The notes beneath the pieces were generated by a model, which saw only the letters and a program-made list of their open reading frames with translations, had not been told where the DNA came from and did no database searches. Source: Insolitispirillum peregrinum (lineage in GTDB: Bacteria; Pseudomonadota; Alphaproteobacteria; Rhodospirillales; Rhodospirillaceae). From it: DNA of 64,000 nucleotides. A program made the translations under genes and the position numbers. Positions 35,077-43,764 of the stretch are shown in pieces. Within the stretch, counting starts at the first letter, position 1. Every line of letters starts with the position of its first letter. The stretch is taken from assembly GCF_042665255.1 (NCBI RefSeq), contig NZ_JBHTCD010000020.1. The stretch is one strand, 5' to 3'.

Positions 35077-35775
35077 ATGACCAGACAGGCGCTCGCCCTT
35101 CAGCATGTCGCGTTTGAAACCCTTGGCACCTTCGAGGCTGTTTTGCAGCAGGCGGGCTATCAGGTGCAGTATCACGATGTCGGGCAGCAGGATCTGTCCG
35201 GCCTTGATCCACTGGCCGCCGACCTGCTGGTGATCCTCGGTGGTCCGGTCGGCGTCTACGAACAGGCCGCCTATCCGTTCCTTGCCACCGAACAGGTCCT
35301 GATCAGGCAGCGTCTGGCCGCCGGGAAGCCCACACTGGGAATTTGCCTCGGTGCCCAGCAGATTGCCCATGCTCTGGGAGCCGGCGTTGCCCCTGGCGGG
35401 GTGAAGGAGATCGGCTTTGCGCCACTGACCCTCAGCGCCGCCGGATACGCCAGTCCGCTGCGTCATCTGGACGGCGTGCCGGTGCTGCACTGGCATGGCG
35501 ATGCCTTCGAGGTTCCTGCCGCTGCCGTGGCGCTGGCCTCGACGGCAGTTTGTCCACAAGCCTTTGCCATCGGCACTACGGTGTTGGCGCTGCAGTTCCA
35601 CCCCGAGGCCGACGCCAGCACGGGTCTGGAGTCGTGGTTGATCGGCCATGCCTGCGAGCTGGCCGCCGCCGGAATCGACCCCAACCGCCTGCGGGCCGAG
35701 GCGCAGCAGCATGGCGCCACCCTGCGCGAGGCCGGACAGCGGCTGTTGAGCGAGTGGCTGGAGGCGTTGCCATGA
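35077..35775 (+). CDS. Class I glutamine amidotransferase-like protein
   Basis: The protein is 232 aa. The nucleophile elbow is GICLGAQQIAHALG (Cys near 91) with catalytic His/Glu in LALQFHPEAD. LVILGGPVGVYEQAAYPFL is the oxyanion strand region. It belongs to the stand-alone GMP-synthase-like amidotransferase group, also annotated as gamma-glutamyl hydrolase-like. GGAG lies nine bases before the second ATG (35077), so that start is preferred over 35065. It overlaps yggS. No synthetase domain partner is adjacent. Confidence 0.85.
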   Translation: MTRQALALQHVAFETLGTFEAVLQQAGYQVQYHDVGQQDLSGLDPLAADLLVILGGPVGVYEQAAYPFLATEQVLIRQRLAAGKPTLGICLGAQQIAHALGAGVAPGGVKEIGFAPLTLSAAGYASPLRHLDGVPVLHWHGDAFEVPAAAVALASTAVCPQAFAIGTTVLALQFHPEADASTGLESWLIGHACELAAAGIDPNRLRAEAQQHGATLREAGQRLLSEWLEALP

Positions 35776-36515
35776 GCATCGCCAGCGCCCTGCAGGACGT
35801 ACAGCAACAGATGCGCGCCGCCGCCGACCGGGCCGGTCGCCCGGCCAGTGAGGTGCGCCTGCTGCTGGTCACCAAAACCGTTGCCGCCGAGCGGGTGCGG
35901 CAGGCCATCGCCGCCGGAGCCAGCGAGCTGGGGGAAAACAAGGTACAGGAGGGCCGCCCCAAAGCCGCCGCGCTGGCTGGCGAGCCGGTACGCTGGGCGA
36001 TGATTGGTCATTTGCAAAGCAACAAGGTGAAGGAGATGCTCGACTTTGCCAGCAGCCTGCACTCCCTCGACCGCCTGTCGCTGGCGACGGCTCTGGAACG
36101 GCGGCTGCAAACTCTGGGGCGGGGGCTGGATGTGCTGATTCAGGTCAACACCTCGGGCGAGGCCAGCAAGTACGGCCTGTCCCCCGCCGAGCTGCCCGCC
36201 TTTCTGCGCAGCCTGACCGCCTTTGATGCCCTGCGCCCGCGCGGGCTGATGACGCTTGCCACCTTCACCCCCGATCAGGCCGAAGTCCGCCGCTGTTTCC
36301 GCCTGCTGCGCAGCCTGCGCGATCAGGCACGCAATGATGCCCCGCAAGGTGCTGACCTGTGCGAATTGTCGATGGGCATGTCCGGGGACTTCCCCGCGGC
36401 CATCGAAGAGGGAGCAACCATCGTGCGGGTCGGGCAGGCGGTGTTCGGTGCCCGCCCGACGCCGGATTCCTTTTACTGGCCGGAAGGCGACACCGCCGCC
36501 GTTCCTCCGGCATAG
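35772..36515 (+). CDS. yggS: PLP homeostasis protein (YggS/PLPBP/Alr N-terminal-like)
   Basis: The protein is 247 aa, slightly longer than usual because of a C-terminal tail. The PLP-binding Lys is in VRLLLVTKTVA. LGENKVQEGRPKAAAL, WAMIGHLQSNKVKEML, IQVNTSGEASKYGL, LCELSMGMSGDFPAAIEEGATIVRVGQAVFG are the family signatures. It binds PLP but has no known catalysis. It begins inside the end of the amidotransferase gene (ATGA). Its 3' end overlaps the convergent IclR gene by 43 bases. Confidence 0.93.
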   Translation: MSIASALQDVQQQMRAAADRAGRPASEVRLLLVTKTVAAERVRQAIAAGASELGENKVQEGRPKAAALAGEPVRWAMIGHLQSNKVKEMLDFASSLHSLDRLSLATALERRLQTLGRGLDVLIQVNTSGEASKYGLSPAELPAFLRSLTAFDALRPRGLMTLATFTPDQAEVRRCFRLLRSLRDQARNDAPQGADLCELSMGMSGDFPAAIEEGATIVRVGQAVFGARPTPDSFYWPEGDTAAVPPA

Positions 36516-37285
36516 CCCAGCCGCGCGGACAAATCGGTGGCAGCGTGGCGCAGGTCGGCAATCAGCGGGCCGTCAAGGCCCATGTCCAGCGTCCCCTGCA
36601 CCCCGACCACCACCAGCGCCATCGAGATTTCGCCCTTGAAGTTGAACACCGGAGCGGCGGCGGCTTCGACACCCTCGGCAAAATAGCCTTCGCTGATGGT
36701 GGCAATGCCGGTGCGCCGCACCTCGTCCAGCATCGCTTCGGCGCGGGCGCGGGTGCGGATGGCGTCGGGCAGGGTCAGGGTTTTCAGTTCATCGGCCAGC
36801 AGCGGATCGATTTTGGCCTTCGGCATGAACGCCCCGAACACCCGCCCCCCGGCACTGTTCAGCAGATGCAGGTGTACACCGGTCACCACGTTGACCGTGA
36901 TCGGGCGGCGGGGCCGTTCCCAGCGGACGATCACCGGCCCACGGTCGGCCCACACCGCCAGCGCCACCGTCTGGTTCAACTGGTCGCGCAGATCGGAAAT
37001 CGCCGCCACCCCCAGCCGGATGCGGTCCAGCCGGTCAATCGCCACCAGCCCGATGCGCAGGGCGAACTGGCCGATGTCATAGCGCGAAGTCAGCGGGTCC
37101 TGTTCGACCAGCCCGGCGCGGATCAGGCTGACCAGATAGCGGTGGACCTTCGGCGGCGACATGCCAGCGGCGGCGGCAATGTCTTTCAGCATCATCGACC
37201 GGTGCCCGGCGACCATCGCTTTCAGGATGCTCATGCCGATTTCCAGCGACTGCACGCCCTGCTTTCCGTCCAGTTCGTCGTCCAT
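36473..37285 (-). CDS. IclR-family transcriptional regulator
   Basis: The protein is 270 aa. Residues about 8-70 are a winged helix (GVQSLEIGMSILKAMVAGHR, GMSPPKVHRYLVSLIRAGLVE) and the rest an IclR effector domain (GVHLHLLNSAGGRVFGAFM, GIATISEGYFAEGVEAAAAPVFNFKG). GAGGCGG lies just before the ATG at 37285. IclR proteins often control aromatic-acid genes, and it is next to paaX. Its direct targets are unknown. Confidence 0.88.
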   Translation of the reverse strand: MDDELDGKQGVQSLEIGMSILKAMVAGHRSMMLKDIAAAAGMSPPKVHRYLVSLIRAGLVEQDPLTSRYDIGQFALRIGLVAIDRLDRIRLGVAAISDLRDQLNQTVALAVWADRGPVIVRWERPRRPITVNVVTGVHLHLLNSAGGRVFGAFMPKAKIDPLLADELKTLTLPDAIRTRARAEAMLDEVRRTGIATISEGYFAEGVEAAAAPVFNFKGEISMALVVVGVQGTLDMGLDGPLIADLRHAATDLSARLGYAGGTAAVSPSGQ

Positions 37286-37329
37286 GGCCGCCTCCCGCTG
37301 CGTCAATTGAGGTTGGTGATGCCGAGCTT

Positions 37330-38292
37330 TTACCCTGCCCGGTGCAGGGACAGCAACGGATCATCATCACGAAAGCGGGCCAGCAGGGTCGGACCAGCCA
37401 CCGGCACCGACCCGTCAGCCAGCGACAGATGCTGATCAAGGTGGCGTTCCGACGGCCCCAGCAAGCGGCGGTAAATGTCCTTGCACAACAGGCGCACCCG
37501 CTGCCCCGGCCAGTCGGTCGGCAGCAGGACTTCCGGCAGTTCCGGGTCACGCAGCAACAGGCGGCGGTAGTCGTGAATCAGCAGGGTGCGGACCAGAAAG
37601 GCATCTTCGTCGCGCAACCCGGCGCTGGCATCGCCGCTGAGCGCCACCAGCAGCGGCACATAGGTGGCGGCGAACCGTTCATAGGCCGCCGACAGGTCGC
37701 CCAGATCCCACGCCTGTTCGGCAATGTCCTTGTTCGACGCCGACAGGCCGGTGCGGGCGTCGGCGGCCTGCAACGGCATCAGGTTTTTCAGGTACGGCCC
37801 CAGACCATCGGCCACCAGCCCGTCAAAGGCCGCCGCCAGATCGGCCCCCGGATGGATGAAGCAGCCGTCATTCAACGCCCCGAAGCCCTGCCAGAACAGG
37901 GCGCGGCGGATGTGCTCGCGTTCCTTGGCGGTCAGCTCGCCAATCAGGAAAATCAGCCGCCAGCGCCGGTCCCACTCCGGGGCCTGCGCGGCATAAATCA
38001 GCCGCGAGGCATCCTCGAACCGCCGCCGTCCACTGTCGCTGAGGGCATAATTCGACCGGCGGCCCTGCGTGGTCGCCTCCAGCCAGCCGTCTTTCACCAG
38101 CCGGAAAACAGCGGTGCGCACCAGCCGTTCGTTCAGCCCGAGCGGCTCCAGCAGGCGGATCAGGCTGCCCAGCCAGACGGTGCCACCACGCGGCAGCACC
38201 GCATCACCGAACAGCGAGATGATCAGGGAGCCTGCCTGCACGCTGCGTTGCTGACGAAAGGCATCAAGGTGCTGGTCAATCGGCCCAAGCAT
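37330..38292 (-). CDS. paaX: Phenylacetate-responsive repressor PaaX
   Basis: The protein is 320 aa, PaaX length. SLIISLFGDAVLPRGGTVWLGSLIRLLEPLGLNERLVRTAVFRLVKDGWLEA is the N-terminal winged-helix region; YALSDSGRRRFEDASRLIYA and WDRRWRLIFLIGE follow, then the C-terminal PaaX domain. PaaX represses paa genes and is released by phenylacetyl-CoA. It lies 106 bases downstream of the reductase stop on the same strand, so it may be part of the oxygenase-reductase transcript. ATG at 38292 is preferred over an upstream TTG. Confidence 0.92.
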   Translation of the reverse strand: MLGPIDQHLDAFRQQRSVQAGSLIISLFGDAVLPRGGTVWLGSLIRLLEPLGLNERLVRTAVFRLVKDGWLEATTQGRRSNYALSDSGRRRFEDASRLIYAAQAPEWDRRWRLIFLIGELTAKEREHIRRALFWQGFGALNDGCFIHPGADLAAAFDGLVADGLGPYLKNLMPLQAADARTGLSASNKDIAEQAWDLGDLSAAYERFAATYVPLLVALSGDASAGLRDEDAFLVRTLLIHDYRRLLLRDPELPEVLLPTDWPGQRVRLLCKDIYRRLLGPSERHLDQHLSLADGSVPVAGPTLLARFRDDDPLLSLHRAG

Positions 38293-38398
38293 GACAGCCA
38301 CAACCAAAAACTGTTGAAATCGTCCCCACCCTAATCATAAACATCCTTTCCTGCCAAGCTGCTGTCTGGTCGTCTGCCGCAAGCTGTCCTGTTTTTCA

Positions 38399-39442
38399 TC
38401 ATCCAGACGCGCTGCTGGCGTCATCCTGCACGACATCCTGACAAAAGAACCCCTCGGTATGAGTCATCGCCGCCTGTGCCTTCAGGCTCTGTGCCGTTGC
38501 CACACAGGTTTCCACAAAGGCCGGACTGCCCGCCACAAACACGCTGTGCTTCGACAGATCGGGGAACAGCATCGGCAGCACCCGGTCCAGCCGCCCGTTC
38601 AGGTGGTCGGGGTGCTGTTCGCGGGTCAGGGTGATCTTGAAATCAAAGTTGCGGTGCTTGGTCCGCCACCACACCAGCATCCCCAGCCCATAGACATCAT
38701 CGAGCGTGCGGGCGGAAATCACCAGCGTCACCGGCTTGCGATAGCCGCGCCGCAGGGCAGCCTCGGCCAGCGCCAGAATCGGCGCCAGTCCGGTCCCCGC
38801 CGCCAGACAGAGAACCGGCGTATCAACCGACGGATCGCCGATGAAGGTGCCATAGGCCCCGGAGACTTTCACCACGCCACCAATCTGCACCGTGTCATGC
38901 AGCCAGACACTGGTGCGGCCATCGTCGGCCCGCGCCACCTGCAACACGATCTCGCCATCGGGACGCGGGGCGTTGGCAATCGAATAGGCCCGTGCCGGAA
39001 TGCCGTTCTGCGCATCACCGATGGTGAGGTACTGGCCCGGCCAGTAGCGGATCGGCTGGCCCACCGGCCGCAGGCGGATTTCCATCACCCGCGCCGCAAT
39101 CAGCCGCTTGTCAACCACCACACAGGTAACGTTTTCCCGTGGCGGGAACAGCTTGGGGCGGGCGTCTTCGGTGCCCCATTCGATCACCAGTTCGTCGGAA
39201 ATCGGTTTGGCCATGCACATCAAGCCATAGCCATGGCGGCGTTCATCCTGCGACAGCGCCATGTCCAGCACCATCCCCTGATCGAACTGCCCGGACAGCA
39301 CCTTGACCTTGCACTCGCCACAGGCCCCGGCGCGACAGTTGTTCGGCAGGGCATAGCCAGCCTTTTCCAGCGCCATCAACACCGTATCACCCGACGTGCA
39401 GTCCACCGACTTGCCCGAAGGCTGCATCACGATCCGTGCCAT
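38399..39442 (-). CDS. 2Fe-2S/FAD oxygenase reductase (electron transfer partner)
   Basis: The protein is 347 aa. Residues about 1-90 are a plant-type ferredoxin with Cys36, Cys41, Cys44 and Cys76 (CRAGACGEC, then C). Residues about 105-200 bind FAD (RAYSIANAP, 151-159) and about 205-345 bind NAD(P)H (CLAAGTGLAPILALAE, VFVAGSPAFVETC). It has the layout of BenC/MmoC-type reductases, N-terminal ferredoxin. It would pass electrons from NAD(P)H to the diiron protein encoded upstream. The true start is 39442 (AAAGGG upstream); the longer frame runs into a MITE. Confidence 0.88.
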   Translation of the reverse strand: MARIVMQPSGKSVDCTSGDTVLMALEKAGYALPNNCRAGACGECKVKVLSGQFDQGMVLDMALSQDERRHGYGLMCMAKPISDELVIEWGTEDARPKLFPPRENVTCVVVDKRLIAARVMEIRLRPVGQPIRYWPGQYLTIGDAQNGIPARAYSIANAPRPDGEIVLQVARADDGRTSVWLHDTVQIGGVVKVSGAYGTFIGDPSVDTPVLCLAAGTGLAPILALAEAALRRGYRKPVTLVISARTLDDVYGLGMLVWWRTKHRNFDFKITLTREQHPDHLNGRLDRVLPMLFPDLSKHSVFVAGSPAFVETCVATAQSLKAQAAMTHTEGFFCQDVVQDDASSASG

Positions 39443-39472
39443 TGTCTGGCCCTTTCTTTTGTTGAAACCACC

Positions 39473-39652
39473 CTGGATACACGACAAACAGAAAACAGGA
39501 TCATGGAGCGCTGCTCCAAACCTCGCCGGGGCCTTGAGGCCCCGGACCCCATTCGTTTGATAATGAAAGAAAAAATGGGGGCTTGGGGCCTCAGGCCCCA
39601 AACGGGTCCGGGCGGTAGCCCGCTCTTGCTTTTCCTATTGTCGTGTACTGTG
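39473..39652 (-). mobile_element. MITE copy 2, between oxygenase and reductase genes
   Basis: The 180-bp element has ends related to the 130-bp copy at 950-1079: TACACGACA at the left and TGTCGTGTACTGTG at the right. It shares the interior GGATCATGGAGCGCTGCTCC and GGGCGG-AGCCCGCTCTTG. It carries about 50 extra bases in the middle. The bases just right of it (39653-39676) match the end of the composite repeat. It lies in the 273-bp gap between the two genes and 31 bases before the reductase start. Confidence 0.65.
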
Positions 39653-39676
39653 CCCCACTTTTTGTACAATGCTCTA
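39653..39676 (+). repeat. Composite repeat remnant beside MITE copy 2
   Basis: CCCCACTTTTTGTACAATGC, TCTA matches the right end of the intact unit (CCCACTTTTCGCACAATGCTC, TA) with a few changes. Only this end is recognisable, so the MITE appears to have inserted in a composite repeat here too. Confidence 0.5.
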
Positions 39677-39715
39677 GACGCAGGAGAGCACTCCGTCACT
39701 CCCTCTGATCCGGGA

Positions 39716-40744
39716 TCAGAACACCGGAATGATGTCGTCCATCTCGGTGTCCGACACTTCTTCGCCGGTAATGCCGACCTCCGGGATGGCCGGGAACGGG
39801 ATGTTGTAGCGGTCGAGCACACCCTTCAGGTTGATGATGGCGTTGCGCCAGTTTTCCTTCTTGGCCTCGTAGGTCGGGATGCCGAAGCCAGCCCCGCGTG
39901 CCACTTCTTCGGCTTCGCGCTGGTTGTCGATGAAGTCGGCGGGCAGGTCCCAGAAGTCCATCGGCGGCTCGAACAGCACCGCTGACAGGAACAGGTAACC
40001 GGCACGGATCTGCTTGGTAATCACCGACTTGTTGTCCGGGCCCATCTTGGGGTAGTCGCGTTCCATCACCGCCATGCAGATCGCCATGTGGCGGCCTTCG
40101 TCGCGGCCAATGTTGCGGAAGGCTTCCTTGAACACCAGCTCGCGCGAGTTGTCGAACATCTGCTTGAAGATGGTCGCCGCCGCAATTTCCCCCATCAGGA
40201 ACGAGCTGAACAGCACCGCCAGATCATAGCGCGGCACCGCGCTCTTGTAGCCGGTCCAGTAACGGCCACCGTTGTAATAGAGCCAGCGAGCATTCTTTTG
40301 CAGGCGCTTGCCCAGCTCGGTTTTTGGCTCGTAGGTCAGCGGGTCGGGATGACCAAGGAATTTGGTGATCGCCAGACCGCACATGATTTCGTGGTTCTGC
40401 TCGTCGCGGGTGACCGAGAAGAAGCACTTGCGCACCGGGTCTTCCTCGTGGACCTCATAGGTCTTGACCAGCGCCTCGGCAAACACCGGCGGGGCCGACG
40501 CGTCGAACACCGACAGCAGGGTCCACCAGTAGGCAATCGATTCGCGCTCTTCCCAGCTATAGCTGTCGAGATCAAGGGTATCCCACGGCAGTTTTTCCGG
40601 GTCCCAGTTTTCGCGCAGCGATGCTTCCCACACTTCCTGCAGCTTGGCGGTGTGCGACTGCCAGGACAACGGATAGACGTTCGGCTGCGGCGTTTCCGGC
40701 GGCAGTTCCATCACGTCGGACAGGCGCTCTTTGAGAATAGACAT
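39716..40744 (-). CDS. Ferritin-like diiron oxygenase of the paa locus
   Basis: The protein is 342 aa. Two diiron helix pairs are visible: Glu90 with Glu115-x-x-His118 (RDEQNHE), and Glu186 (LMGEIAAATIF) with Glu216-x-x-His219 (RDEGRHM). It is unlike PaaA (about 310 aa, needs PaaC) and unlike BoxB as I recall them; I do not recognise a named family. A reductase gene follows, then paaX; paaN is divergent. The expected job is oxygen insertion on an aromatic acyl-CoA, replacing PaaABCDE. This is inference from context. GGAGG precedes the ATG at 40744. Confidence 0.75.
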   Translation of the reverse strand: MSILKERLSDVMELPPETPQPNVYPLSWQSHTAKLQEVWEASLRENWDPEKLPWDTLDLDSYSWEERESIAYWWTLLSVFDASAPPVFAEALVKTYEVHEEDPVRKCFFSVTRDEQNHEIMCGLAITKFLGHPDPLTYEPKTELGKRLQKNARWLYYNGGRYWTGYKSAVPRYDLAVLFSSFLMGEIAAATIFKQMFDNSRELVFKEAFRNIGRDEGRHMAICMAVMERDYPKMGPDNKSVITKQIRAGYLFLSAVLFEPPMDFWDLPADFIDNQREAEEVARGAGFGIPTYEAKKENWRNAIINLKGVLDRYNIPFPAIPEVGITGEEVSDTEMDDIIPVF

Positions 40745-40903
40745 GGTGCCTCCCTGGGACACAGACAAAGGATGTGGATGATTTTGTTGGAGCCTGATCG
40801 GTGGCAGCCCTGCGCCGGTGGCAAATGCCGGTGGCAGGCGGGACGATGGCGGGGGAAACCGCACAGCCCGGATCAGGAGGAGTCGTTTGCTCGCCCTTCT
40901 TTT

Positions 40904-40945
40904 ATGATACCGATTTCAGCACTGAGTCAACATGATCTGTATCAT
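40904..40945. promoter_or_regulatory. Inverted repeat, candidate PaaX operator
   Basis: ATGATACCGAT (40904-40914) and ATCTGTATCAT (40935-40945) are inverted copies matching at 10 of 11 positions, 20 bases apart. The right copy also forms a smaller dyad, ATGAT-CTGT-ATCAT. The site lies in the AT-rich 525-bp region (40745-41269) between the divergent oxygenase and paaN genes, the natural control region of the pathway. It does not match the E. coli PaaX site. No other gene is visible in this gap. Confidence 0.5.
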
Positions 40946-41269
40946 TTTTTCAAAGAAAATATGCTGCGCTGCACAGGGCGACCTTTCTTTTCGCAGCTGC
41001 AAAAATTACATAATTCATAATCAATTGCCTAATTGATAATTTTTTTATCCACTAACTCATTGAAATACATTTATTTATTTTTAAGTCGGAAAATTCCGGC
41101 GAAAAAACAGTTACCACTGCATCAAAAAATACGATACACAGGAAAAAGAGTTTAGCGCCACATGTGCATCATAAAAGGTTCCCCAACGGAACCCCGGCGA
41201 TCACTCTGTCCCGTCCTCGCCTGCATCATGTCGCCCAGCTCCCTGCCGACCTGCCATTATGAGGAAGCC

Positions 41270-42937
41270 ATGTCCCATCCGATGTTCGACAAGCACCGCG
41301 CCACTCTGGATGCCGCCGTTCACGCCATCCATCAGCGTGGCTACTGGTCGCCCTATGCCGAATCCCCCAGTCCCCGGGCCTATGGCGACGGCGCGGACAG
41401 CGCAGGCAAGCAGGCGTTTGATGCCCTGCTCGGCCAGCAGTTCACCCTTGATCAGCCGGGGCAGCGCGGCTGGCTGGGCGGGGAACGCTCGCCCTATGGG
41501 GCAACGCTGGAGGTCAGCTATCCGCTGTGCGACATGCAGACCCTGCTGGAGGCGGCACAAACGGCGATGGCCGGATGGCAGGACATCGGCCCCGATGGCC
41601 GCGCCGGGGTGTGCCTTGAAATGCTCGACCGGCTCAACCGCCACAGCTTCACCCTTGCCCATGCAGTGATGATGACCACCGGGCAGGGCTGGATGATGGC
41701 CTTTCAGGCCGGTGGGCCGCACGCGCAGGATCGCGGTCTTGAGGCGGTCGCCTATGGCTGGCGCGAACAGAGCACCATTCCTGCCGAAGCGGTGTGGGAA
41801 AAGCCGCAGGGCAAGAACCCGCCGCTGGTGATGAAAAAGCATTTCCAGATCGTCGGGCGCGGGGTGGCGGTGGTGGTCGGCTGTGGCACCTTCCCCACCT
41901 GGAACACCTATCCCGGCCTGTTCGCCGCCCTCGTCACCGGCAACCCGGTGATCATCAAGCCGCACAGCAATGCCATCCTGCCCGCCGCCCTCACCGTGCG
42001 GATTCTGCGCGAGGTGCTGCGCGAACAGGGGCTGGACCCGAATCTGGTGTCGCTGTTCCTCGGGGAAACCCGCACCGACACGCAGGCGCTGGTTACCCAT
42101 CCGGCAGTGGCCTCGGTCGATTTCACCGGCAGCTCGGTGTTCGGAAACTGGCTGCTGGGCAATTGCCGACAGGCGCGGGTTTACGCCGAGCTGGCCGGGG
42201 TCAACACCGTGGTGATCGACTCCACCGACTCCTATAAGGCGATGCTGCGCAATCTGGCCTTCACCCTGTCGCTGTACAGCGGCCAGATGTGTACCACCAC
42301 CCAGGCGATTCTGGTTCCCGCCGACGGCATCCGCACCGAAGACGGCCCGAAGAGCTACGACGAGGTGTGCGCCGATCTGGCGAAGGCCATCAGCGGTTTC
42401 CTGTCCAGGCCCGAAGTGGCCCACGCCGTTCTGGGGGCGATCCAGTCCGCTGACACCCTCGCCCGCATCGAAGACGCCAATGCCGGGCGGTTCGGCTCGG
42501 TGATCCTGCCGTCGCAAAAGCTCGACAACCCCGATTATCCACAGGCCGAGGTCCGCACCCCGGTGTTGCTGTCCTGCGACGCCACCGACGAAGCCGCCTA
42601 TATGGAAGAACGTTTCGGGCCGATCAGCTTTGTGGTGAAGGTTGCCAACCGCGCCGACCTGCCGACCCTGACCGAACGCATCGTGCGCACCCACGGCGCG
42701 CTGACCGTCGGCCTGTACAGCAGCGATCCGGCGATGACCGATGCCGTCACCGCCGCCACCGTGCGCAGCCGGGTGGCGCTGTCGATCAACCTGACCGGCG
42801 GGGTGTTCGTCAACCAGTCGGCGGCCTATTCCGACTATCACGGCACCGGGGGTAATCCGGCGGCCAATGCCTCCTATAGCAACTCGGCCTTTGTGGCGGA
42901 TCGTTTCTGTGTGGTCCAACGTCGGTATCATCTGTGA
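41270..42937 (+). CDS. paaN: Phenylacetate degradation protein PaaN (ring-opening aldehyde dehydrogenase)
   Basis: The protein is 555 aa. Aldehyde dehydrogenase residues are Lys230 (IIKPHSNAILPAA), Glu307 (VYAELAGVNT) and Cys341 (SLYSGQMCTTTQAI). It matches the PaaN group, which lacks the C-terminal MaoC-like hydratase domain of PaaZ. The dehydrogenase oxidises the open-chain semialdehyde to the CoA diacid; ring hydrolysis must then be done by another protein or not be needed. The start at 41270 has GAGGAAG upstream. It opens the paaNGHIK-thiolase operon. Confidence 0.9.
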   Translation: MSHPMFDKHRATLDAAVHAIHQRGYWSPYAESPSPRAYGDGADSAGKQAFDALLGQQFTLDQPGQRGWLGGERSPYGATLEVSYPLCDMQTLLEAAQTAMAGWQDIGPDGRAGVCLEMLDRLNRHSFTLAHAVMMTTGQGWMMAFQAGGPHAQDRGLEAVAYGWREQSTIPAEAVWEKPQGKNPPLVMKKHFQIVGRGVAVVVGCGTFPTWNTYPGLFAALVTGNPVIIKPHSNAILPAALTVRILREVLREQGLDPNLVSLFLGETRTDTQALVTHPAVASVDFTGSSVFGNWLLGNCRQARVYAELAGVNTVVIDSTDSYKAMLRNLAFTLSLYSGQMCTTTQAILVPADGIRTEDGPKSYDEVCADLAKAISGFLSRPEVAHAVLGAIQSADTLARIEDANAGRFGSVILPSQKLDNPDYPQAEVRTPVLLSCDATDEAAYMEERFGPISFVVKVANRADLPTLTERIVRTHGALTVGLYSSDPAMTDAVTAATVRSRVALSINLTGGVFVNQSAAYSDYHGTGGNPAANASYSNSAFVADRFCVVQRRYHL

Positions 42938-42963
42938 TCGATCACCACTGTCACGAGGACACC

Positions 42964-43764
42964 ATGAGCCAGACCTTTTCCACCATCCTGTTCGAAGTCA
43001 GCAACGGCATCTCCCGCCTGACCCTCAACCGCCCGGACAAGCTCAACAGCTTTACCGAAGAAATGCATGCCGAGCTGCGCACCGCCCTTGATCAGGTGCA
43101 AACCGACACCAGCATCCGGGTACTGGTGATCAGCGGCGCCGGGCGCGGGTTCTGCGCCGGGCAGGATCTGGGCGACCGGGCGATGCAGATCAACGCCGGA
43201 CAGATGCCCGACATCGGCAACACCGTCGAGCGCAATTACAAGCCGCTGATCCTGCGCCTGAGCGCCCTGCGCGTGCCGACCATTGCCGCCGTCAACGGCA
43301 TCGCCGCCGGAGCCGGGGCCAGTCTGGCGCTGGCCTGTGATCTGGTGGTGGCGGCAAAGTCCGCCTCGTTCCTGCAGGCCTTCAGCAAGATCGGCCTGAT
43401 TCCCGACACCGGGGGGACCTGGTTCCTGCCGCAGCGGATCGGCATGGCGCGGGCGATGGGGCTGGCGTTGCTGGCCGACAAGCTGCCCGCCGAGAAAGCC
43501 GCCGACTGGGGGCTGATCTGGGCTGCCGTTGACGATGACGCCTTTGCCGCCACCATCACCGAACTGGCCGAACGGCTGACCGTCGCCCCGACCAAGGCGC
43601 TGGTGCGCACCCGGCAGGCGATGCACGCCGCGCAGAACCACACCCTGGAACAGCAGTTGTCGTTTGAGGGGATGTGCATGCGCGAGCTGGGCTGGAGCAA
43701 GGACTATGCCGAGGGGGTGGCGGCGTTCACCGCCAGGCGACCTCCCAACTTTACAGGTGAATGA
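42964..43764 (+). CDS. paaG: Ring-1,2-epoxyphenylacetyl-CoA isomerase (PaaG)
   Basis: The protein is 266 aa. It has the crotonase fold: LTLNRPDKLNSFTEEMHAEL, ISGAGRGFCAGQDLGDR, NGIAAGAGASLALACDLVVAA, ASFLQAFSKIGLIPDTGGTWFLPQRIG. These are close to PaaG (also called PaaB), which converts the epoxide to the seven-membered oxepin-CoA. GAGGACACC sits before the ATG. Its TGA overlaps the paaH start. Presence of PaaG supports that an epoxide is the oxygenase product here. Confidence 0.93.
   Translation: MSQTFSTILFEVSNGISRLTLNRPDKLNSFTEEMHAELRTALDQVQTDTSIRVLVISGAGRGFCAGQDLGDRAMQINAGQMPDIGNTVERNYKPLILRLSALRVPTIAAVNGIAAGAGASLALACDLVVAAKSASFLQAFSKIGLIPDTGGTWFLPQRIGMARAMGLALLADKLPAEKAADWGLIWAAVDDDAFAATITELAERLTVAPTKALVRTRQAMHAAQNHTLEQQLSFEGMCMRELGWSKDYAEGVAAFTARRPPNFTGE

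Noticed and set aside
39443..39601. 53-residue N-terminal extension of the ferredoxin reductase
   Set aside because: It translates the MITE; the ferredoxin domain begins at 39442 with its own ribosome site.
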